This document shows positions 40,071-49,586 of a DNA stretch of 50,922 nucleotides, piece after piece. Numbering within the stretch: position 1 is the stretch's first letter; each line of letters starts with the position of its first letter. The DNA lies in NCBI GenBank assembly GCA_026988435.1, contig JALSLH010000054.1, positions 1 through 50,922 of the forward strand. The letters run 5' to 3'. A program made the translations under genes and the position numbers. A model generated the notes under the pieces. The model saw only the letters and a list, made by a program, of their open reading frames with translations, had not been told where the DNA came from and did not search any database. The DNA is from Methylophaga sp. Lineage in GTDB: Bacteria; Pseudomonadota; Gammaproteobacteria; Nitrosococcales; Methylophagaceae.

Positions 40071-40361
40071 ATGACAACGTCCGGCAAGGTTATTATTCTA
40101 GGTCTAACCAAAGAAGGCGGTAAATTTCGCCCCAGTGATTGGGCTGAACGCCTTTGTGGCGCTGTTGCAAGTTATGGTCCTGGACGCCGCATTATCTTTC
40201 ATCCCAATGTGAAGTTAGCTTCACACCAAGGCGTAAAATGCGTCGTCATCGATGCTTCTTTAGAAGATGATGATGAAATGTTATTTGAGTTTCTAACGGA
40301 ATTTGCTGATGAGAATAATTTGCAAATAGTAAAATCAGCAACGTTCCCTATCGAAGAATAA
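40071..40361 (+). CDS. DUF3579 family protein
   Basis: A 96-residue soluble protein matching DUF3579: KVIILGLTKEGGKFRPSDWA, RRIIFHPNVKLASHQGVKC and a helical C-terminus ending in FPIEE. The family is widespread in beta- and gammaproteobacteria with no established function. I took the second ATG (MTTSGKV). A start at 40056 adds five residues and has no better ribosome-binding site. It is a single gene ended by a bidirectional terminator. Confidence 0.8.
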   Translation: MTTSGKVIILGLTKEGGKFRPSDWAERLCGAVASYGPGRRIIFHPNVKLASHQGVKCVVIDASLEDDDEMLFEFLTEFADENNLQIVKSATFPIEE

Positions 40362-40364
40362 GAC

Positions 40365-40396
40365 AAAAAAAAGCGGTCATCGACGACCGCCTTTTT
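40365..40396. terminator. Bidirectional terminator between DUF3579 and CBS genes
   Basis: A GCGGTC/GACCGC stem (40373-40378 and 40385-40390) and a 6-nt loop, with eight As on the left and TTTTT on the right. It serves the two convergent genes. Confidence 0.85.
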
Positions 40397-40415
40397 ATAT
40401 TTTCCCCAAAAACTC

Positions 40416-40874
40416 TTATTTTGGTATTTCGCCATCCTCAGCGTCAGGCCAGTTCTGAATATAATTTTTCAATAATTTATTTTCAAATTTTGCTTTTTTA
40501 AGCAATTCTTCAACAATATCTGTTATTGATAACATACCTTCTAATTTACCCTCATAAACAACGGGTAAATGACGGACATTATATTCAACCATGATGTTCA
40601 TCACTTCTTCTAGCGTGTTGTCTGGCTCGCATGTGTAAGGATTAGGGGTCATCGCATCTTTTACGGTAAGAGGTGTCCACATGGCATGCTTTTTATGAAG
40701 TACACTTAATAAATCACGCTCAGACAAAATACCAACCAATTTTTTATTTTCAGTCACCACCAAAGAACCAATACGGTTATCCATCATTAAAGTAACTGCA
40801 CGGTCAAGCGAATCAGTAGGCGTTAAACCAATAACGGGTTTACCCTTGTTCTTTGTAATTGATCTGACTTTCAT
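40416..40874 (-). CDS. CBS-pair domain protein
   Basis: A 152-residue protein made of two CBS repeats (about 5-60 and 70-125), which form a Bateman module that usually binds adenine nucleotides. Typical pieces are SLDRAVTLMMDNRIGSLVVT and NVRHLPVVYEGKLEGMLSIT. A charged C-terminal helix follows. There is no fused enzyme, so the target is unknown. It is convergent with the DUF3579 gene and downstream of prfC, with a 251-bp gap. Confidence 0.88.
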   Translation of the reverse strand: MKVRSITKNKGKPVIGLTPTDSLDRAVTLMMDNRIGSLVVTENKKLVGILSERDLLSVLHKKHAMWTPLTVKDAMTPNPYTCEPDNTLEEVMNIMVEYNVRHLPVVYEGKLEGMLSITDIVEELLKKAKFENKLLKNYIQNWPDAEDGEIPK

Positions 40875-41125
40875 AATGACATCCTCTTTGCTAAATTTAT
40901 ACTTGGCCTCTATTCTGCTTGAGAATAAGCACTAAATGCAAGCACAATCTTACCTTTCCCGAATACACACCTACTAGTAAAGCAATAATGATGCGAGAAA
41001 ACATTCAATTACACGTCATTTTCCAGCTTTATTTCAATAGCTAGCTTCGCTTGGATCCGATAAGAAAGCTGTAATCAACACAACAACGCTTATTATTATC
41101 AAGCTTATAATTTATAAATCCATTA

Positions 41126-42700
41126 TCAGGTATGCTCGCGTGTATCTTTAAACTCTATATCAGGCCAGCGTTCCATGGTTAAATCTAAATTAACACGTGT
41201 GGGTGCAATATACGTTAAACCTCCAGCGCCATCTACGGCAAGATTAAGTGCTGCTTTTTTCTTAAATTCATTTAGCATTTTTTCATCATCACAATAAATC
41301 CAGCGAGCGGTATAAACCTGAACAGGTTCATATACACAATCAACGTTATATTCGCCTTTTAGGCGATGTACGACCACATCAAACTGCAATACACCCACGG
41401 CGCCTAAAATAAGATCATTATTTTCTAAGGGTCTAAATAATTGTGTTGCACCCTCTTCACTTAATTGTTGCAAGCCTTTTAATAAGGCTTTCATTTTAAG
41501 CGGATCTTTTAAGCGTACTCGACGGAATAGTTCTGGTGCAAAATACGGAATGCCAGTAAATTGTGCATCTTCACCTTGAGTAAAAGTATCACCAATTTGA
41601 ATGGTGCCATGGTTGTGTAAACCCAGAATATCGCCCGGCCATGCTTCTTCTGCTTGGGCTCGCTCTGCAGCCATAAAGGTCACTGCATTAGCAATAACCA
41701 TATCTTTACCTGTGCGAGATTGATGTAATTTCATGCCTTTTTTATATTGCCCAGAACAGACGCGCAAGAAAGCAATCCTATCGCGATGTTTGGGATCCAT
41801 ATTCGCTTGGATCTTAAATACAAAACCACTAAAAGAATCTTCACTTGCTTCAACATGACGTGTTTTTGTTGCCCGGCCTTGTGGTGCTGGTGCAATCTCG
41901 ACAAAGGAATCCATTAATTCTGTTACACCAAAATTATTCATTGCGCTACCAAAAAACACCGGTGAAAGTTCGCCTGACAAGAATGCGTCGTGATCATATT
42001 CATGGCTGGCGCCACGCACTAACTCTATCTCTTCACGAAATTCTTCGGCTAAACTACCAAATAACTCATCTAGCCGAGGGTTATCTAAACCTTCAATAAT
42101 CTCTCCCACTTGATCGCTATGCGGCTCGAATAGATGGACACTGTCTTTTTCAAGATGAAAAATGCCTTTAAAATTTTTGCCCATGCCAATAGGCCATGTG
42201 ATCGGTGCACATTGAATACCTAATACAGATTCCACTTCATCAAGAATATCTATTGGCTCGCGACCTTCACGATCCATTTTGTTGATAAAAGTGAGAATAG
42301 GCGTGTCACGCAGACGACACACCTCCATTAACTTAACAGTACGTTGCTCAACACCTTTGGCAATATCAATGACCATTAACGCCGAGTCAACCGCTGTGAG
42401 TGTGCGATAAGTATCTTCCGAGAAATCGGCATGCCCCGGTGTATCAAGCAAGTTTACAACACGTCCATTGTGCTCAAATTGCATCACTGAAGAGGTAACA
42501 GAAATCCCTCGTTCTTTCTCCATTTCCATCCAATCAGAAGTGGCATGACGATCTGTTTTACGTGATTTAACACTACCCGCGGTTTGGATCTTGCCACTAA
42601 ATAAAAGTAGCTTTTCTGTCAGTGTAGTTTTACCCGCATCTGGGTGAGAGATAATCGCAAAGGTGCGGCGTTTATTAATTTCTTCGAGTAGCTCAGCCAT
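41126..42700 (-). CDS. prfC: Peptide chain release factor 3
   Basis: A 524-residue GTPase that recycles RF1/RF2 from the ribosome after peptide release. The G domain has [20 protein letters not shown], the switch region [36 protein letters not shown] and [10 protein letters not shown]. The C-terminal RF3 domains contain [20 protein letters not shown]. Length is normal. It is followed by a 251-bp gap with no supported feature on either strand, before the CBS gene. Confidence 0.96.
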   Translation of the reverse strand: MAELLEEINKRRTFAIISHPDAGKTTLTEKLLLFSGKIQTAGSVKSRKTDRHATSDWMEMEKERGISVTSSVMQFEHNGRVVNLLDTPGHADFSEDTYRTLTAVDSALMVIDIAKGVEQRTVKLMEVCRLRDTPILTFINKMDREGREPIDILDEVESVLGIQCAPITWPIGMGKNFKGIFHLEKDSVHLFEPHSDQVGEIIEGLDNPRLDELFGSLAEEFREEIELVRGASHEYDHDAFLSGELSPVFFGSAMNNFGVTELMDSFVEIAPAPQGRATKTRHVEASEDSFSGFVFKIQANMDPKHRDRIAFLRVCSGQYKKGMKLHQSRTGKDMVIANAVTFMAAERAQAEEAWPGDILGLHNHGTIQIGDTFTQGEDAQFTGIPYFAPELFRRVRLKDPLKMKALLKGLQQLSEEGATQLFRPLENNDLILGAVGVLQFDVVVHRLKGEYNVDCVYEPVQVYTARWIYCDDEKMLNEFKKKAALNLAVDGAGGLTYIAPTRVNLDLTMERWPDIEFKDTREHT

Positions 42701-42773
42701 GGAAACAACATGTTTATAAAAAAACGCTATTCTACAGGATTATTTACTCCAATATTAAATAAGCCGAAAACGC

Positions 42774-43853
42774 TTACTCTATCATTAAATGAATAGCTTC
42801 AGCCAAGAGAGATACTGATATTTTTTCACCAATTTCTAATTGATTACGCATTGCAACGTGCTCTGGCAAATCCATTTGCAATTGCTGGCCTTGGGTATTG
42901 TCAATTTCTAACAAAACGGTAGTAATGCCGCGTAGTGTCATTTTATTTATAATCGTGCCTGTCACGGGGTTTTCGCGTGTTCCCCGGGAGGCTCTTACTC
43001 GTTGATGTAATAATATTTTAGCTGGAGAAATAGTCCAGTTTATTTGTTCATTAGCTTTAAACTTACTCGAATCACCGACTGTAAACAGGTAGTCATTCCA
43101 TTTCAATTTAAGTTGTGACTCATCATCGACAAGCATAGCTGATGCAACATTTCGAGCATCAACTTGTTTTGCTACCGCTGTGTTTTTAGGCTTATATAAA
43201 ACGTGCTCTGGTGTACCTTGCTGCAAGGTTTTACCCTGATGAATAACACATATCTGATCAGCCAACATAGCAGCTTCGTCTAAATCATGTGTCACCAAAA
43301 TCATCGGTATCGCCAGCTCGCGTCTTAGTGTATTCAACTCCAAATATAATTTTCGCCGTGTTACTTTATCTACGGCAGAAAAAGGTTCGTCTAGTAATAA
43401 AATTTCAGGCTGTCTAGCTAATGCTCTGGCAATGGCCACACGTTGTTGCTGTCCGCCCGATAACTGTTTGGGGTAACGTTCAGATAGGCCTGTTAAATTC
43501 ACTTTTTCTAGTAACTGGTCTACCGTCGGTTTATTAGGTTGCTGATCGGCATCCAAAACAAATTGAATATTCTCGCGCACGGATAAATGTGGAAATAGTG
43601 CATAGTTTTGAAAAACCATTCCTATACGGCGCTGTTGTGGTGTTATATTTTTCGACTTTACACTATCGAACCATATGTGGCCTTTACATTCAATAACACC
43701 TTGTTGGGCGGAGTATAGGCCCGCTATACAGCGCAATACCGTTGATTTCCCTGCACCTGATGGCCCAACTAAGGCCAACAACTCCCCCGTATGACAACTT
43801 AGCTCGACATCAAGTGTTGTCGGCTCCGTTTGCTTTAATTTCAGTTTAAGCAT
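42774..43853 (-). CDS. modC: ModC, molybdate ABC transporter ATPase
   Basis: A 359-residue ATPase energising molybdate (or tungstate) uptake. Walker A is GPSGAGKSTVLR, the signature is LSGGQQQRVAIARALA and Walker B is EILLLDEPFSAVD. The H-loop His is in VTHDLDEA. The C-terminal part (about 290-357) is a MOP oxyanion-binding domain beginning NPVTGTIINKMTLRG. It lies 2 bp after modB as the last gene of the operon. A 73-bp gap with no clear hairpin follows before prfC. Confidence 0.95.
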   Translation of the reverse strand: MLKLKLKQTEPTTLDVELSCHTGELLALVGPSGAGKSTVLRCIAGLYSAQQGVIECKGHIWFDSVKSKNITPQQRRIGMVFQNYALFPHLSVRENIQFVLDADQQPNKPTVDQLLEKVNLTGLSERYPKQLSGGQQQRVAIARALARQPEILLLDEPFSAVDKVTRRKLYLELNTLRRELAIPMILVTHDLDEAAMLADQICVIHQGKTLQQGTPEHVLYKPKNTAVAKQVDARNVASAMLVDDESQLKLKWNDYLFTVGDSSKFKANEQINWTISPAKILLHQRVRASRGTRENPVTGTIINKMTLRGITTVLLEIDNTQGQQLQMDLPEHVAMRNQLEIGEKISVSLLAEAIHLMIE

Positions 43854-43855
43854 TT

Positions 43856-44524
43856 TTATAACACCGACACTGAATTACGACGATTAAAAGTATAAACAAT
43901 ACTAATCGTTATAAAGGCAATTAATAGGAGTATCAATGACATAGTTTGAGCTTGCTGATGATCAAATGATAATACGCTGTCATAAATTGCAATAGAAACT
44001 GTACGGGTCTCACCGGCGATATTTCCGCCAATCATCAGTACCACACCAAACTCACCTAATGTATGTGAAAAGCTGAGTACCATTGCGGTAATAACTCCCG
44101 GCCAAGCTAGAGGAAGCTCTACTTTTAAAAAGGTTTTCCACTTAGATAATCCACTGCACCATGCCGCTTCTCTTAACTCGGGGGCTATTTGCTCCAGCGA
44201 TCGTAAGATGGGTTGCACTGCAAAAGGTAAACTATAAATAATAGAGGCAAACCATAAGCCGACAAAGGAAAAGGCTAAGGTCTCACCTGTTAGTGACATA
44301 AATGCACTGCCTAATATACTGTTATTATCCATTCCTACTAACAAAAAATAACCTAATACAGTAGGCGGTAGTACTAGCGGCAAGGTGATAAAAGCTTCAA
44401 TTACTCCGCGCCCTGCAAAGGTAGATTTTGCTAGGAAATAGGCAATGGCTAAACCAATGGGAAGTAAGCTTAAACTTGTTAATAGCGCCAGCTTAATAGA
44501 AACTTCAAATGCTTGCCAATCCAT
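43856..44524 (-). CDS. modB: ModB, molybdate ABC transporter permease
   Basis: A 222-residue inner-membrane permease with five or six hydrophobic segments. The EAA loop is EQIAPELREAAWCSGLSKWK. Family pieces FITLPLVLPPTVLGYFLL and SFSHTLGEFGVVLMIGGNI (the latter conserved in ModB) are present. The ATG at 44524 gives MDWQAFEVSIKLALL and overlaps the upstream ATPase stop by one base (TAATG). The longer ORF start at 44557 lies inside the upstream gene and is unlikely. Confidence 0.94.
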   Translation of the reverse strand: MDWQAFEVSIKLALLTSLSLLPIGLAIAYFLAKSTFAGRGVIEAFITLPLVLPPTVLGYFLLVGMDNNSILGSAFMSLTGETLAFSFVGLWFASIIYSLPFAVQPILRSLEQIAPELREAAWCSGLSKWKTFLKVELPLAWPGVITAMVLSFSHTLGEFGVVLMIGGNIAGETRTVSIAIYDSVLSFDHQQAQTMSLILLLIAFITISIVYTFNRRNSVSVL

Positions 44525-46014
44525 TAATGAGCAGCAACCGTGCGGCCGCTCGCCCACTGACGTAGCCCACTAATCTTCTCAGACATAACGATTGCTAACG
44601 GTTGTGTACGAAATAACTCATCAATTACGATATCAGTATTGGGGATCAAGTTTTTAGCATCAGCAGAATAAATCGCACTGATCACTGCTTGCTCTATTTC
44701 GGCGCCGCTGAACTCAGCACTATTGATGGCTAATTTATCTAAATCAAAGGTTTCTGTGTTGAGTTTTCGTTTCGCTAGATGAATTCTAAAAATCTCTTTT
44801 CTGACTTCACGATCAGGCAAATCTACAAAGAAAATTTCATCTAATCGGCCTTTACGGATTAGTTCAGGAGGCAAGCTTTCAATATCATTAGATGTGGCGA
44901 CGATAAACGAACCGTCATTTGACTCTGCCATCCACGTTAATAAAGTACCCAAAAGTCGTGTAGATACTCCATCATCATTATTGTTTTGTGAAAGCGCTTT
45001 TTCTATTTCATCGATCCAGACTACACAAGGTGTCATCACGTTGGCAACAGCCAGTGCCCGGCGTAAATTCTTTTCTGTTTCACCAATGTATTTATTATAT
45101 AAAGCGGCCATATCAAGTCGTAGCAAGGGTAGTTTAAATTGACCCGCAACCGCTTTGGCTGCCAAACTTTTACCACTGCCCTGCACACCTAATAATAGGA
45201 TACCTTTCGGTGCATCCTGATCCGGTTTACTGCCTAATAACGCTTTTTCACGTATTTTTAACCATTTTTTCAAATTGGCTAAGCCTGCTACATCAGAAAA
45301 GCTAGCTGTATCGGCTTCATATTGAATCACACCATCTTTGCTAAATAGCTCATATTTAGCTTCTTGCACCCTTTTGACATCTTTATGAGTAATCGCACCA
45401 TCATCAACAATTGCTTGCCGAATTAAACGGCGTGCATCTAACGTTGTAATGCCAGAAAGGTTAGACACCATTTGATTCATCGCTATTTTGTCTGTTTTTA
45501 CCGATGATCCTGTTTCCATTTGCCACTTACGCGCTTCATCTTGCAGGATGGATTGTAAAATATTCTTGTCAGGTAACTGTAAGTGAAAACGCATACACCA
45601 TGGCGCTAAATCTTCTGGTATATCCATACTGTGGGTGATAAAAATAAGCCGACGAGGCAGTTTTTCAAAGCCGAAAGCAATTTCTTTAATGTAACGAATG
45701 GCGATAGGATCGGATAAATAGGGATGAAAATCCAGCAGCAAATAATAGCCTTCATCAGCACTAAATTTTATATGTTTCAGCACATCATTAGGTGCATCAG
45801 TATTTTCTATCGCACCACTCAGTTTTAGTTGTGCATTTTTCAATCCTTCAGTGGCTGACCAACGAAAAATTGCACGATTAAGTTTTATTCCAAAGCGAAT
45901 AAAAAGCTCAACCGCTCGTGGCTCTTCTTGTGTTTCAATTACGATAATCGGGGTAGAGCTACGTAATGCGACTTCTAAATCTTTAAGTTCTGGCATATTC
46001 AACCATTTCAGCAT
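44524..46014 (-). CDS. Ycf46-like AAA ATPase within the molybdate operon
   Basis: A 496-residue protein resembling Ycf46/Slr0374. The N-terminal half (about 1-215) contains PIIVIETQEEPRAVELF, a degenerate AAA-like region without a Walker A. The C-terminal AAA+ module (about 225-480) has Walker A GVQGSGKS, Walker B CVVWIDEIEKAL, sensor ATSNDIESLP and arginine finger region PPELIRKGRLDEIFF. The start is uncertain: ATGs at 46014 and 45996 and a TTG at 46026 share the frame, none with a strong ribosome-binding site. It sits between modA and modB, coupled to modB by TAATG. A role in molybdate uptake or molybdoenzyme maturation is only suggested by position. Confidence 0.82.
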   Translation of the reverse strand: MLKWLNMPELKDLEVALRSSTPIIVIETQEEPRAVELFIRFGIKLNRAIFRWSATEGLKNAQLKLSGAIENTDAPNDVLKHIKFSADEGYYLLLDFHPYLSDPIAIRYIKEIAFGFEKLPRRLIFITHSMDIPEDLAPWCMRFHLQLPDKNILQSILQDEARKWQMETGSSVKTDKIAMNQMVSNLSGITTLDARRLIRQAIVDDGAITHKDVKRVQEAKYELFSKDGVIQYEADTASFSDVAGLANLKKWLKIREKALLGSKPDQDAPKGILLLGVQGSGKSLAAKAVAGQFKLPLLRLDMAALYNKYIGETEKNLRRALAVANVMTPCVVWIDEIEKALSQNNNDDGVSTRLLGTLLTWMAESNDGSFIVATSNDIESLPPELIRKGRLDEIFFVDLPDREVRKEIFRIHLAKRKLNTETFDLDKLAINSAEFSGAEIEQAVISAIYSADAKNLIPNTDIVIDELFRTQPLAIVMSEKISGLRQWASGRTVAAH

Positions 46015-46068
46015 GATTTTTAACAAGGCTCAGTATGCCATAAACTTAGTTAAAAAGATGTGTTGCTA

Positions 46069-46806
46069 CTATAAAAAACCATTCTTTTGGAAAAGAGGCT
46101 TTGCTGCCGGTTTTAGGATAAAGTCCAAAAATTGTTGTGCTGTGTCTGAAGATTTTTTTATTACGATTCCCTGCTGTTGCAATGTCTCCGACAATATAAT
46201 ATACCGCCCTTGCAACGCTAACTTAGGCTGAACAATATGCCCAAGTGGAACTAGACCCGCATCAACTGAAGATAATAGTGAAAACTGTACTGCTTGCGAT
46301 GCATTTTCTGCCATTAATAAATGTGGTTGAATTTGTTGCCATATTCCAGCCTTTTCAAGCGCTCTTTTAGCCGCTTGTCCATAAGGTGCATGACGAGGAT
46401 TAGCTATAGCGATTTTATTGAGGGTTCCTTGTTCTAGAGCTAATTTTAAGTTCAGCATACCTTCATCAATATTGAGTGATGAATGATGTGATGCATATAA
46501 GGCTAATTGCGCTTGAGCATAGTCCGTAGGTTTACCTTTTGCAATTCCACTTTTTATGAGCATTTTAATATAATAAGGATCTGCTGATAAAAACACATCA
46601 AACGGAGCGCCATGCTGGATCTGAGTAGTTAATGTGCCCGATGCGGCATAACTAATCGCCAGCTGATGGCCTGTTTGTTTTTCAAATTCTGTTGCTAACT
46701 CAGGTAATACATAGCGCAAATTACTCGCAGCCGCGATACGGATTTCATCGGCTTGTAATTGCAAACAAAAGCATAGTAATAACAGACTGAAAAGATACTT
46801 AAAAAT
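46069..46806 (-). CDS. modA: ModA, molybdate-binding protein (apparent AUU start)
   Basis: The periplasmic oxyanion receptor of the Mod transporter. The mature part has IRIAAASNLRYVLPELA, YAASGTLTTQIQHGAPFDVF, LSADPYYIKML and GLVPLGHIVQ, all typical. No ATG, GTG or TTG gives a signal peptide. A TTG at 46764 would begin after it. Reading further upstream in frame gives a hydrophobic leader ending LQLQA just before DEIRI. The best start is ATT at 46806, 8 nt after GGAG. This gives 245 residues and a normal signal peptide. An ATG at 46820 is in another frame. The AUU start is unusual and needs N-terminal proof; a one-base frameshift is the alternative. Confidence 0.82.
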   Translation of the reverse strand: MFKYLFSLLLLCFCLQLQADEIRIAAASNLRYVLPELATEFEKQTGHQLAISYAASGTLTTQIQHGAPFDVFLSADPYYIKMLIKSGIAKGKPTDYAQAQLALYASHHSSLNIDEGMLNLKLALEQGTLNKIAIANPRHAPYGQAAKRALEKAGIWQQIQPHLLMAENASQAVQFSLLSSVDAGLVPLGHIVQPKLALQGRYIILSETLQQQGIVIKKSSDTAQQFLDFILKPAAKPLFQKNGFL

Positions 46807-46820
46807 TTGTTTATCTCCAT

Positions 46821-46847
46821 AAAAAAGCCCCGATAAACGGGGCTTTT
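46821..46847 (-). terminator. Terminator of pnp, directly before modA
   Basis: The stem pairs AAAAGCCCCG with CGGGGCTTTT (46823-46832 and 46838-46847) around a 5-nt loop, with a minus-strand T-run of six (46826-46821). The T-run ends only 2 bases before the modA Shine-Dalgarno sequence, leaving no room for a separate promoter after the hairpin. Confidence 0.88.
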
Positions 46848-46874
46848 AAGTTTACAGCTTATTGTGACTTGTAA

Positions 46875-48971
46875 CTAGTCTTCAGCGCTTTCTTCGTTTA
46901 CTGCTTTCATACTTAAACGAATTCGGCCTTGGCGATCAACTTCAAGCACTTTCACTTGAATTGTGTCGCCTTCAGATAATTTATCACTTACATTTTCAAC
47001 CCGCTCATCTGAGATTTGTGAAATATGAACTAAGCCATCTTTACCAGGAAGAATGGTTACAAATGCACCGAAGTCCATTAATTTAGCAACACGACCTTCG
47101 TAAATACGACCCACTTCAACATCTGCAGTAATATCTTCAATACGACGCAATGCATCTTGTCCTGCATTAAGATCTGATGAGAAGATTCTTACGGTACCAT
47201 CATCATCGATATCGATAACAGCGCCTGTTTCTTCTGTTAATGCACGGATTGTAGCGCCACCTTTACCAATTACATCACGAATCTTATCTGAGTTGATTTT
47301 GATTGTGATGATGCGAGGAGCAAATTCAGACATTTCTTCACGATGTGATGCAAGATTGGCATTCATTGTTTCGAGAATCGTTAAACGACCATCACGTGCT
47401 TGTGATAATGCTGTTGTCATGATTTCTTCATTAATACCTTCAATCTTGATATCCATTTGAAGTGCTGTGATACCTTTTGCAGTACCGGCTACTTTAAAGT
47501 CCATATCACCTAAGTGATCTTCATCACCTAAGATATCAGTTAATACCGCATAACCGTTGTCTTCTTTAATTAACCCCATAGCAATGCCGGCAACAGGTGC
47601 TTTAATCGGCACACCTGCATCCATTAATGCTAATGATGTACCACAGACAGAAGCCATTGAGCTTGAACCGTTAGATTCAGTGATTTCTGATACAACCCGT
47701 ACAACATATGGAAATTCTTCAGCAGATGGCATTACCGCAGCGATACCACGTTTTGCTAATTTACCATGACCAATTTCACGACGTTTAGGTGAGCCAACAA
47801 AACCTGTTTCACCGACACAGAATGGAGGGAAGTTATAATGCAACATGAAGCGGTCACGATATTCACCTTCAACCGCATCAATCATTTGTGCATCACGTTC
47901 AGCACCTAATGTTGCAACAACAATCGCTTGTGTTTCACCACGTGTGAATAATGCGCTGCCATGCACACGAGGTAACACAGTTGTTTCAACTGTTACTTTG
48001 CGTACAGTAGCCGTATCACGACCATCAATACGCGGTTCACCAGCAATAATTCTGCCACGTACTAATTCTTTTTCAATTTTTGCAAATGCACCTGTGATTT
48101 CATCAACAGGTAATTCGTCATTTTCAAGCGCTAATGCTTCAAGTGTTGCATTACGTACATTACCCAACTCATCTTGACGCGCTAATTTATCGCTGATTTG
48201 GTATGCCGCTTCAATACCTGATAATGCTTTTGCTTTAACAGCATCAAAGATTGCAGGATCTTTTTCTGGCGCTGACCAGTCCCATGCTTCTTTACCGACT
48301 TCTGCTTTAAGTTCATTCACAAGCGTAATGGCAGCTTGTAATTTATCATGACCAAACATAACTGAACCTAACATTACTTCTTCTGATAATTCAGACGCTT
48401 CTGATTCAACCATAAGAACAGCACTATCCGTACCGGCAACTACTAAGTCTAATTCACTGCTTAATAATTGCTCTTTGCTTGGGTTCAATACATATTCACC
48501 ATCAATATAACCCACACGTGCGCCACCGATAGGGCCGTTGAATGGGATACCTGAAATAGCTAATGCAGCTGATGCTCCGATCATTGCAGGAATATCAGGG
48601 TCAATGGCAGGATCTAATGCCATAACCGTTGCGATAACTTGAACTTCATTCAAGAAACCTTTTGGAAATAATGGACGTAATGGACGGTCAATTAAACGAC
48701 ATGTAAGTGTTTCTTTCTCGCTAGGACGACCTTCACGTTTGAAGAAACCACCCGGGATTTTACCTGCTGAGTAAGTACGCTCTTGGTAGTTGACTGTCAA
48801 CGGGAAGAAATCTTGACCCGGTTGAACCTTCTTTTTACCTACAACAGTCACCATTACAGATGTTTCACCCAAGCTAGCAATGATTGCACCACTTGCCTGA
48901 CGTGCAACTTTACCTGTTTCAAGTGTTAACGTATGGTTACCATATTGAACCGATTTTTTTACTGAATTCAC
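46875..48971 (-). CDS. pnp: Polynucleotide phosphorylase
   Basis: A 698-residue 3'-5' exoribonuclease of the RNA degradosome. Two RNase PH domains (about 5-210 and 310-540) with [42 protein letters not shown] and [16 protein letters not shown]. The KH domain (about 555-610) has [13 protein letters not shown], and the S1 domain (about 620-690) has [20 protein letters not shown]. The ATG is 183 bp downstream of rpsO with a strong hairpin between. In E. coli the same intergenic region is where RNase III and PNPase autoregulate pnp. Confidence 0.97.
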   Translation of the reverse strand: MNSVKKSVQYGNHTLTLETGKVARQASGAIIASLGETSVMVTVVGKKKVQPGQDFFPLTVNYQERTYSAGKIPGGFFKREGRPSEKETLTCRLIDRPLRPLFPKGFLNEVQVIATVMALDPAIDPDIPAMIGASAALAISGIPFNGPIGGARVGYIDGEYVLNPSKEQLLSSELDLVVAGTDSAVLMVESEASELSEEVMLGSVMFGHDKLQAAITLVNELKAEVGKEAWDWSAPEKDPAIFDAVKAKALSGIEAAYQISDKLARQDELGNVRNATLEALALENDELPVDEITGAFAKIEKELVRGRIIAGEPRIDGRDTATVRKVTVETTVLPRVHGSALFTRGETQAIVVATLGAERDAQMIDAVEGEYRDRFMLHYNFPPFCVGETGFVGSPKRREIGHGKLAKRGIAAVMPSAEEFPYVVRVVSEITESNGSSSMASVCGTSLALMDAGVPIKAPVAGIAMGLIKEDNGYAVLTDILGDEDHLGDMDFKVAGTAKGITALQMDIKIEGINEEIMTTALSQARDGRLTILETMNANLASHREEMSEFAPRIITIKINSDKIRDVIGKGGATIRALTEETGAVIDIDDDGTVRIFSSDLNAGQDALRRIEDITADVEVGRIYEGRVAKLMDFGAFVTILPGKDGLVHISQISDERVENVSDKLSEGDTIQVKVLEVDRQGRIRLSMKAVNEESAED

Positions 48972-49038
48972 TGTTTTATTCCTTATCGTTTATTGCGGCC
49001 TATTCCGAATAAACTTCTTAAATTTAAATTTCTTAAAC

Positions 49039-49078
49039 AAATACGCCCCTAAAGCCTTATGGCTTTAGGGGCGTATTT
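49039..49078 (-). terminator. Long perfect hairpin between rpsO and pnp
   Basis: An 18-bp perfect stem (49039-49056 with 49061-49078) and a TTAT loop, ending in A/T pairs that give a T-rich tail on the minus strand. It is the rpsO terminator. By its position it is also a candidate for the RNase III-cleaved hairpin that governs pnp mRNA decay. Confidence 0.85.
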
Positions 49079-49153
49079 TAAATACTACCCTTGCGATCGT
49101 TTAATGACGAAAGCATGGTGTTGTACATAATTTATTATGACTACTTGCAACGC

Positions 49154-49423
49154 TTAACGACGTAGGCCAAGGCTTGCAATCAATTCGCGGTAACGCGTAA
49201 TATCTTTATTTTTCAAGTAATCTAACATTTTACGGCGACCACTTACCATTTTAAGTAGACCTTGACGCGAATGATGATCATGAATATTTTTTTCAAAGTG
49301 ACCAGAAAGATCTGCAATACGTGCTGTTAATAGAGCAACTTGCACTTCAGCAGAACCGGTATCGCCTTCTGAGCGCTGATATTTACTAATAACTTCTTTT
49401 GTTTTTTCTAGTGATAATGACAT
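49154..49423 (-). CDS. rpsO: 30S ribosomal protein S15
   Basis: An 89-residue helical 16S rRNA-binding protein, with [34 protein letters not shown] and [20 protein letters not shown]. The start follows GGAG with 6-base spacing. An in-frame start four codons upstream is unlikely. It precedes pnp as in most bacteria. The usual upstream truB/rbfA genes are not there; an M16-type gene and an IS end lie upstream instead. Confidence 0.97.
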   Translation of the reverse strand: MSLSLEKTKEVISKYQRSEGDTGSAEVQVALLTARIADLSGHFEKNIHDHHSRQGLLKMVSGRRKMLDYLKNKDITRYRELIASLGLRR

Positions 49424-49443
49424 TAAAAACTCCAACTTTTGGT

Positions 49444-49469
49444 GTAGCCTTATTGTTTTAAAGGACTAC
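49444..49469 (-). promoter_or_regulatory. Hairpin in the rpsO leader
   Basis: On the minus strand GTAG-T-CCTT pairs with AAGG-CTAC (one bulged base) 20 bases ahead of the rpsO start codon. A hairpin at this place fits the known S15 autoregulatory leaders, but those differ among bacterial groups, so this is a candidate only. Confidence 0.4.
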
Positions 49470-49586
49470 GAGTTAAATTCTGGATTACCTCAGCACCTAA
49501 TAATCTAGGAACCAAAATATCCAACCTTTCAAAGAGCCGCAATTTTACCGGCTTTTTATTGTATATTCAAGCTCTTCCGCTATTTT

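Noticed and set aside
40875..41125. 251-bp gap between prfC and the CBS gene searched for a small RNA or peptide
   Set aside because: No convincing promoter-terminator pair, hairpin or ribosome-binding site with an open frame was found.
47845..48177. 110-codon plus-strand frame inside pnp, and similar long antisense frames in rpsA and typA
   Set aside because: These are shadows caused by codon bias of the conserved genes on the other strand. There is no independent start signal or family resemblance.
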